Source: Saururus chinensis
Lineage: Eukaryota > Streptophyta > Magnoliopsida > Piperales > Saururaceae
Assembly: GCA_035235625.1 (NCBI GenBank)
Contig: CP141141.1
Coordinates: 7,182,968 to 7,246,967 of the forward strand
Reading direction: 5' to 3'
Length of the DNA stretch: 64,000 nt
In this document: piece after piece, positions 56,893-64,000 of the stretch
How positions within the stretch are numbered: position 1 is the stretch's first letter
Layout: each line of letters begins with the position of its first letter
Translations under genes and position numbers: made by a program
Notes under the pieces: model-generated
The model's database searches: none
What the model was told of the DNA's origin: nothing
Seen by the model: the letters and a program-made list of their open reading frames with translations, nothing else

Positions 56893-57700
56893 TCACTTAC
56901 CTTCCCAATGTAATTACAATGGGATTCTAAAAGTTCTATCACTAACTTATTATTAGATGCATTATCTAAAGTAGTAGACATAATTTTATCTTTAATTGAG
57001 TATTCATTTAAAACATGCATCCATAATTTTTCAATAATTGAAATGTCTGAGGATATTTTAGAATATTAAAATATATTTTTATCTTATTTAATGTCCATGA
57101 TTCATCTATAAAATGAGCAGTAGCACATGCGTTGCTTATATATTGGATACTAATCCAAATATCAAAAGTTAGAGCAATCTTACCCGCAATTGTTTGTAGG
57201 GTTTTCATAAACTCTACCTCATATTCCTTGTGTAGCTTAAAAATATCTCTCCTCAATGTGGTGCACGAGATTTTGTTGAAGGCCAGGTTGAGAGAAGTTT
57301 TCACATACATCTTGAACTTAGAGCATCAGCAAAAGAGAAGGGTTGTTCGGCGTGCACAACATACCTCACAAGATCCCTCTAATTTGTATCTTGATTAAAA
57401 GAAAAATTACTAAGAGAGGCAGAAGAGATTGTCATGGAACTTAATTGTGCTTGTTTGAGGTCCTTTACTTTATGCTTGGCGGAGCATGATCTAGAATAGC
57501 GCAAATGTCTGGTACCCCCTCCTCCCGCGATTCTCATGCTTAGACTACTTTTACAATAATTGTATTCGGCTTTGAGGAGGAACTTGCCATGGTTGTTAGG
57601 GTTGTCCACTATAATTTTCTTCATATCTCCACACCATAGAAGGTTGTCACTTCTTTTATTCCTCAACCATTAAAGGTATTCGTAGAATTCCTTTATAGTT
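56893..57700 (-). pseudogene. Decayed hAT-family transposase, N-terminal half
   Basis: A degenerate BED-type zinc finger at 57,666-57,480 (LLKAEYNYCKSSLS, then GTRHLRYSRSC; the first Cys is Tyr). Next a DNA-binding linker, LRRDIFKLHKEYE. Then the catalytic start GKIALTFDIWIS (about 57,190-57,150) with TAHFID. In another frame (57,001-56,895) STTLDNASNNKLV, where DNAS at 56,966 is a conserved hAT acidic block. The C-terminal dimerisation part is absent. hAT transposases cut and paste with 8-bp duplications; none was found here. Confidence 0.7.
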
Positions 57701-58519
57701 GGCTTCATTTATGTCAAAAATTCCTCCTTCGGGAAAAATGGTAGTCAAACTTAGGGGGCGACCGAGGAGGAAGATGCATTATAGGAGATTAGGATGACAT
57801 AATATTTAAAACAAAAAAATTAGTAAGAAAAATAAGAGGCAAATTAAACTAAAAATCAAATTATTAAATTAAATTTACTTACCTTGATACTAGAGAGTTT
57901 AGACTTGAGTTGCTAGTTGCCCACTTGATGGAGGAGTGAACTTGAAATTTTAAAACTTGAATATTGAGGATTGAGAGTGTGCAAGATTAATTTTAAATTT
58001 TAACTAAAAAATAAAAATTAAAGTAATTAATAGCTTGAGACTTGAGAGTATGGGAGGAGAGGAGAAAGAGAGACTTGGATAGTAGAGAGAAGGGTAAAAA
58101 GAAGGTTAAACTCCCCCCTATTTATAAATTTTTAAATGTGACAGTACCTCTCTTATCCTTGAATATGTTCATTAGTTGATTGTTATTGGGGTTATAATTG
58201 TCTTTATGTAGGGGGTGGCAATTTTGTAAACATATAAGTTACAAAATTCTAAGAATTTTGGGGCATTTGCTCCAACCCCTCAACGACTAAGAGCCGTTGT
58301 AATAACCCCAATGGTTCTTAGCTGTTGGAGTGTCGGGCCAGGTCCATTGGTGCGAGCCACTCATCGGCGGCCCGCACTTTGGCCAACCCTAAGCAGGTAG
58401 TCAGTGGCCTACCCATCTCCTTTACCCCCCAATTCTCCTTATTTTATTAAATTAGGAATAATTAAATTTTACTACTTTTATACCTAAACTATTGATTCAT
58501 TAATTTGAGTCAAAATTTA
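57701..58519. other. Possible 5' region of the hAT remnant; no gene
   Basis: On the minus strand a TATA-like AATTTATAAATAGGGG lies near 58,135 and a CT-rich leader near 58,030-58,090, in a suitable place upstream of the transposase remnant. A GC-rich stretch at 58,330-58,430 follows. The assignment is by position only. Confidence 0.3.
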
Positions 58520-59929
58520 GGGTTATATTAGTTGCAAATGCACAAGTGGATGTAGACTTACAAGGTCGAATCTACAAGAATTGTCTTTATATGACTATAA
58601 CAATAATTACAAAATAAGTAGAGTAAAAAAAATTAAGAGGGAAAGTAGAAGAGTATTGAGGCAATGAAAGTATTAAGATGAGATTCAATAATATAAAACA
58701 TTAAGGCATTAAGGATCATTATAACATCTAGTGATGTTCTTCATGTGTCATGTTATCTCAGTTAGAATTAAATAAAGATTCTATATAACCGAAAGATATA
58801 AACATTAAATATAAAAATAAAGATAGAAAATACTTTGGATAGATAAATGATTAAAATAATTATTTCTTTAAGAGTTTATATATCAAAACAATATAAAATC
58901 AAGAAGGAGAGCCTTTAAGTATCTTATATGTTAAGATCACAAAGAAACAAGAAGATGAACAATATCAAATGAACATCACTTCAAATAACTAATACTTACT
59001 TGAAATCATTGAGGAAACATGAATAAAACTCTATTAAATTGTTACAAATTACCTCTAGCCTTAGCTAGAGGACTTATCAAGTCATTACAATAAAACTTAA
59101 AAACAAAAGCTACAAAAGAGAAGAAGAATAGGAGAAGAGAACTACAAAAAGAATGAGATGGTACATCTTCTAAGGGGAAGGTCCAATCATATCACTTGAT
59201 TGCTTCTTGTTTAATTGCTTGAGTGGTTGCTTCTTTGGCAATGATTAGATTCTAAATCAATCAAATAAATTTTTTAATAAATCAAAGATTTATTTGGTAA
59301 ATAAATAACTTTTAGTCTTACTATACTTATCTAATCAGCCTCATTATCTTTCCTTATGTGTATTAAGCACAACCATTAAAAAGATCCTCCATGTATTGGC
59401 CTTGGGTTAATTGACTAGTTGTTCCTTTGTATGTTAAATTTTTTACCCATATATCTTCAAAATTATGAATTTGTCTTAAAATATGGATTGTAGCCACAAA
59501 AATGTTCTTTCTAATACCACTAGAATCATATCAACCCAAATTTTATATAGAAAGCTATGGCCGAAATATCAAGGTTGTGTCAATTTGTCCAAATCAACTT
59601 TTTCTCTAATTTGGTTCTCTTGATGTAAATATGAAATCCAATAGGTCCACATAGTTGTGTTCGATTATTCTATACATGTTTAGACAATTAAGAGCCAGTT
59701 CTCGACCTTTGAATAGCTTTAGGTATTTAGGTTTCACTTCCTCTTCCACTTGGATCCTATTTTTGGACATGTAAACACAACGGATGTCCAACTTACCTGT
59801 TGAAGATATAAATAGCCGAAATAAGTAATAAATTGACCCAAAATAGGATTGCAATTCAAGAATTGAAAATATTTAATTTAACATTATTTCAGTGCATTAA
59901 CTACCCGACTCACAATAATTTTAGGGCAT
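58520..59929. other. LTR-like end and unassigned AT-rich sequence
   Basis: On the minus strand 58,590-58,520 reads ATTCGACCTTGTAAGTC and then CACTTGTGCATTTGC, similar in layout to the LTR-like end at 835-905. The remainder to 59,929 is AT-rich with no domain-bearing frame. Confidence 0.3.
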
Positions 59930-60486
59930 AACTATGTTTATTAAATGATCTTACCTCTATGGTCTCTGGTCTTTGTTCAAGCTCCTCCCCACTACTGTCA
60001 TTGGTTGGATTCGCTGGAAACTTCTTCAGCGAATCCTTCTCACTCCTTCCTTAGGCCAAAGCTCCCCCATTGAAGCCCTAGTTAGCCTTTTTATAATCAT
60101 TGGGGTTAGGGTTCCTTATCCCCTTAGAAGTTAGGCCAAATACCCCCTCCTAGGCTGCCTACTTAGATTATTTTTTATTAATTTTTGTAACTTCAATTAA
60201 CGTGATCTGCAAAGCGCATTAAATGGCTCAATTGTACGTCTAATTTTGGTAAACAGGCCCTATGCAACATGTTCAACTGTGAATGGTCATATCCCCCACA
60301 TCTGAACTCCAATTTACACATTCTTGGTAGTATTTTAAAGTTCTTTAGATCTAATTTTAATCTACATAGGGTTGAGCCATAAATTCTATTTATTGAGGAA
60401 GTTATTCAATTGATAAGGTCAATGGGTTAAACGTATTATTTTCCATGTAATTAAGTTTTGAAACCTAGGAAAATCTTAGATATTAC
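59930..60486 (-). mobile_element. 5' part of a family-A LTR, minus orientation
   Basis: It mirrors 46,930-47,453. It has a GTAATATCTAAG start at 60,486 (terminal TG not intact), a TATA TTATAAAAAGGC near 60,095, the CATGTTCAACTGTGAA block, and AGAGGTAAGATC near 59,945. No clean 3' half was found. Confidence 0.55.
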
Positions 60487-60873
60487 TTCGCCAATCCTTG
60501 GATGCCTTCATAACTTTGACACAAAAATTGATACATTTTTAGGTGGAAAATAACACTTTTAAACATGACCTTAACAATACTTCTATATGAATCACTTCTA
60601 AAAGGTTTAAGGTTCTTTTGCCCTTAGGCAAGGGTTCTAAACTCATTTTGTGTAAGAGACAATCCTCACATGCATGTAGATCTTTGGATATTACATCCTA
60701 TGCATTTTATGTAAATTAACATGGCATAAACACATGTCAAACCAAAGCATCATCATTATCACAAATGCAAGAAAATATTGACAACTACTCATAACTTTAA
60801 CTAAAGCAAAGTCATAAATATCCAACTTATAAAGTCCAACAATAAAACTAACAAAAAGTACAATTTTATTATC
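60487..60873. other. No feature recognised
   Basis: AT-rich stretch between the LTR start and the copia scrap. It could hold decayed copia sequence, but no motif is readable. Confidence 0.3.
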
Positions 60874-61510
60874 TTACACTAGGGTGGACTTGCTCCCCTT
60901 AAACCTTATTTTAAATCCCTTTAAATCCAGAAGAATGACTAAAACTAGCTTCCTCCTAATGGGTAGAGCATTAAGGACATCAGTCAGAACCAAAGTATTC
61001 CCCTTGGGGAGGATAATCAAGTAGGTTCTTGCAGTAGCAAGCTCATAATAGGTCTCGTAATAGGTGTTGTTCCCCATGTATATTTTGTGGTATCTAAAAA
61101 TAAATTCATTCATTTCAACACTCCTCACCATGGCTACATGTTTAGTAGGTGCAAGTCCAACCACCAAACCTTACCATGAGTATCAACAATCAAAGCCTCT
61201 AAGCCTCTGTGACAATGCACACTATGTCCTTGTGCTCTTCATTCGCGTTGCTTCCACCTGTCTAGTCCTTACTCCCTTAATTCTTGTTATCACAATCAAC
61301 CTTAAAGTGGCTGCTTGAAACATGCCCTTTGGTTTTAGAATTATCTTCCTTGCTGCCCTAGTGCTTCTTGTCTTTCTTCTTAGAATTCTTCTCCCTTGAA
61401 GGACTTGGACCACTCTTCTAAGAGACATGATGAATATGCCTCTTCCAAGTGGCATAGTTGTTGCTTACGAGTTGTTCTGTCTTAACTCAGTAGCAACCAT
61501 TTTAAAGGTC
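60874..61510 (-). pseudogene. Ty1/copia gag-pol fragment (protease/pre-integrase region)
   Basis: The frame 61,167-60,874 reads PTKHVAMVRSVEMNEF, then KIYMGNNTYYE, LPKGNTLVLTDVLNALPIRR and LVLVILLDLKGFKIRF. This follows the copia pattern (D-S-G-A-T-x-H-V, then LGN, L.L.DVL..P.I..NL.S...L...G). The DSGA catalytic tetrad reads GLAP, so the protease is dead. Sequence upstream to about 61,510 is a frameshifted, Lys/Arg-rich stretch consistent with the end of gag. Confidence 0.6.
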
Positions 61511-63420
61511 ATGGTGAGGTGTAAGTGCAAATATAAATCAACATATAAAAGATAATACAAATGACAATGAGTAACTCATAGTATAGATTTATTTAACTAG
61601 TAGTAAAATGAACAACTCTAGGATAATATATGTCTAGTAACTAACACTCTTATCCAAGGTGTAATATTGTTGATGATACGAAGTGAAGTATCAAAGAATC
61701 TATCCAGCATTAGTGAAATTCTAAAAATACTCCATGGAGATTAAATTCCTCATTTAACTTGATGTTATGCAAATAAATACTACATACAAGTAAGATGATG
61801 CTCAAGTTATTCTAAAAAAGTCAAAATACATGACTTAAGCTGGCCAGTCAGAAACTAAATATAATTTGGTCCACAATGTCCTAATATCCAAAATGGCCCT
61901 ACCTTTTATTGTGTTATAATTGGGTAGTTTACAACTAAATTGTGTTTGCAACCATAGACACAAGTGTATAACACTAAGAATTTGTCAAAACTATGTCTTT
62001 CACACTTGTTTTAACAAAATTCAATTGGTGCATAATTGCAACTATGCCTTTACACCTTACACTAAAATAGTCAAAATAGGACAAAAGTGCAATCTAAAAT
62101 TTTTAGAAAATTTACCAAACACAACCAGCATGTAATATTTTAAATTCACATCAGAATATGTATATCACATTGACAAAAAATATTAGAAAAATAGAGCACA
62201 CATTTTCATACAAAATGACCAAAATACTCTTTGTGGGTTTGGCAATTTTTGCATAAAATTATAGTAGTAAAAAAATTTAAAATTTATACTATATACATAT
62301 GTTATTTTTCGTACCTTTACAAATATGGTGATGAAAATCTTAATCGAAGTTTTGATGATCAAATAAAACAAATCGCTCTGTCTTTAAGACAGAATTTGCC
62401 CTTCTGAACGGTGTTTAGGACTCTTGGGCGTCTACCTCCTAGGATAAGACGATCAATCACATACTGTAGGATCACCTCTAACATAGTACATACAGCGAAC
62501 CACAGTATATAATGTTCTCACAGAAAGTATGGAGCCGGAAATCCAAAAAAGGATTCTTGCAGAAATCGTTTTCAATGATTTCATAGGAAATCCCGTTGAA
62601 GACACTCTTTCTTATTCAAACAGATGCATCCATCTATTAACGGACACATTTTTTAGTGAAAAGAAAACCAGATCCGTTTTGGTTAATAGAAAACTAAACT
62701 AAATAAGTAGAAAACTAAACTAAATGGGGTTGGGTTAAGTGAAAACCAAATTAAATGAATTTGTCCCAAAAATATTATCTTGTTGACCCAACCCGACTAG
62801 ACCCTACTAGCCGTGCGCGCGTGTTAGCCCACCTAGGTGCATGGGCCCAATATGTCTCTTGGCCTAAGGGCCTAACTTGAAAGGCCTAACTTGAAAGGCT
62901 AAACTTATGCCTTATATACCAACAATATCATTTTCTTCTAGGTGATGTGGGACTATTCACTCCTCCAACTAATTCATATGTATGATTTTCATTCAATACA
63001 AAGTGGGTTTGGGCTCTCTCTACCATATGGGCTTGACCCACATATATATATGGGCTTGACCCACTTCTAACAACACATTCCAAATTAATCTATTTATTCA
63101 TTCAATCATTTCATGAAATTTAATTTCTTATATGAAAAAATATAAGATGCCTTAGTCAACAGCCTAGAATTGAAATTAAGGTAAGAGAGGAAACTTTTCC
63201 TTAGCCTCAAGGCGTCCAACCATTGGCCTAACACTTCAATACCAATAAAGTGTACCGGCGAAGCATAAGCACATTGTGGTGGGTAGTGTAGGATGCCAAA
63301 TTTTAACTTTCTTTAGTTCCTCCTCATATATCATGCATGGAAACACAACATATTAATAAATAATATATATATATATAATTTAATTTTAATTAAGAACAAT
63401 TAAATAACATAGAACAATAA
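61511..63420. other. No gene; AT-rich, short simple repeats
   Basis: Small internal repeats only: AGAAAACTAAACTAAAT twice near 62,690-62,735, GGCCTAACTTGAAA twice near 62,869-62,898, and GGGCTTGACCCAC twice near 63,028-63,064. GCCTTATATACC near 62,910 followed by TGATGTGGGAC resembles a plant LTR leader, but borders are lacking. Confidence 0.35.
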
Positions 63421-63425
63421 CGTAC

Positions 63426-63462
63426 TTAACCTTCAGGGATCGAATCCCCAAGACATTGTCTT
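63426..63462 (+). repeat. Third copy of the AACCTTCAGGG stem-loop core
   Basis: TTAACCTTCAGGGATCGAAT and then CCCCAAGACATTGTC match the core of the 6,266-6,463 tandem units. Here the stem is GGGAT-CGA-ATCCC. Confidence 0.5.
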
Positions 63463-63782
63463 TACTCCAACATCCAAGAATGTCCCTTTATGCAATCTAA
63501 ACAATAGGTTGGGGAAAATACCTGTTTAGAAGCAATATCTACCTTGGAACACCAAAAACTTTGGAGTTGGGCTGAAGTAAATACCTTGAGATTTGTTTTG
63601 GGGATAGGACTCAAGAGTCCTACCCCCATCTGACTTACTGTTTGGGACCCACAAGAATCCAATTAAATTAGGTATTCTCAACAAATTTGGTTCAGGGCAC
63701 CCATATCCTCCCAACCAATAAAATAAGCCCCACTTATCAATAATATTTTGCCCAATAAAGTGCATATAACATGTATGCCAGT

Positions 63783-64000
63783 AGGGCTGGCAATATGGCC
63801 GGGCTCGGGCCCGCCCGAGCCTGTCTAATTAAAGCCCCAACGCAACTACTCACAGCCCGTTTAATTTTTGAACAGGTTTCGGGCTTCCATTGGGCTACAG
63901 AATCCCAACATCAAAGGTGTTCTGCGCCTCTGCCCTCCAATCTGTGATACCCCTGTGGCCAACGATAGCCCCATGAACTCTACCACAGCGAAAGGGAGTC
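63783..64000 (+). mobile_element. Start of an hAT-like MITE, cut by window edge
   Basis: TAGGGCTGGCAATATGG followed by alternating CGGGC/GCCCG text is typical of the ends of many plant non-autonomous hAT elements. The other end lies beyond the window, so the 8-bp duplication cannot be tested. Confidence 0.4.

Noticed and set aside
1..64000. CRISPR array, bacterial operon or viral genome
   Set aside because: No evenly spaced direct repeats with unique spacers, no tight gene packing, and spliced plant gene structure throughout.

Overview
This is a plant nuclear (flowering-plant-like) genomic window. It holds one intact multi-exon protein gene in a background dominated by transposable elements. 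The organism type follows from GT-AG introns, an 821-residue plant-type vacuolar ATPase subunit a, Ty3/gypsy and Ty1/copia remnants, hAT and Mutator-like DNA elements, and multi-kilobase LTRs. The sequence does not fix the species. I see no bacterial operon, CRISPR array, rRNA gene or credible tRNA gene.

Left flank (1-16,558): no gene is supported. It holds LTR-like fragments, a solo LTR on the minus strand (6,878-10,002) with a near-perfect target-site duplication, a Mutator-type MITE with an exact 9-bp duplication (10,533-10,774), an inverted-repeat element rich in small palindromes (12,360-13,325), a pyrimidine-rich block (13,490-14,165) and short tandem repeats.

Centre (16,559-41,690): the gene for V-type proton ATPase subunit a (VHA-a), minus strand, 18 exons joined from 41,610 to 16,699. 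The exons sum to exactly 2,466 bp (821 codons plus stop), keep frame across every junction and use GT-AG borders, so the gene looks functional. About 90% of its 24.9 kb is intron. Intron 11 (8.9 kb) carries a 5.9-kb Ty3/gypsy element with both LTRs, a TG...CA border and the duplication AGCAG, in the same orientation as the gene. Intron 4 (4.7 kb) carries a rearranged relative of the same family in the opposite orientation. Both elements are coding-dead, with changed protease, reverse transcriptase and integrase active-site residues. Intron 2 holds a fold-back element and an LTR-like remnant.

Right flank (41,691-64,000): a member of the palindrome-rich element family lies just upstream of VHA-a. 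From 43,745 to 56,890 there is a nest of long LTR copies in both orientations with no internal coding region, including a 3.4-kb solo LTR (53,176-56,593) whose flanks align to an empty relative. Beyond that are a decayed hAT transposase, another LTR start, a copia gag-pol scrap and, at the edge, the start of an hAT-like MITE.

I find no convincing new system. The most informative features are the intronic same-family retrotransposons in opposite orientation inside an essential gene, and the layered LTR nest.
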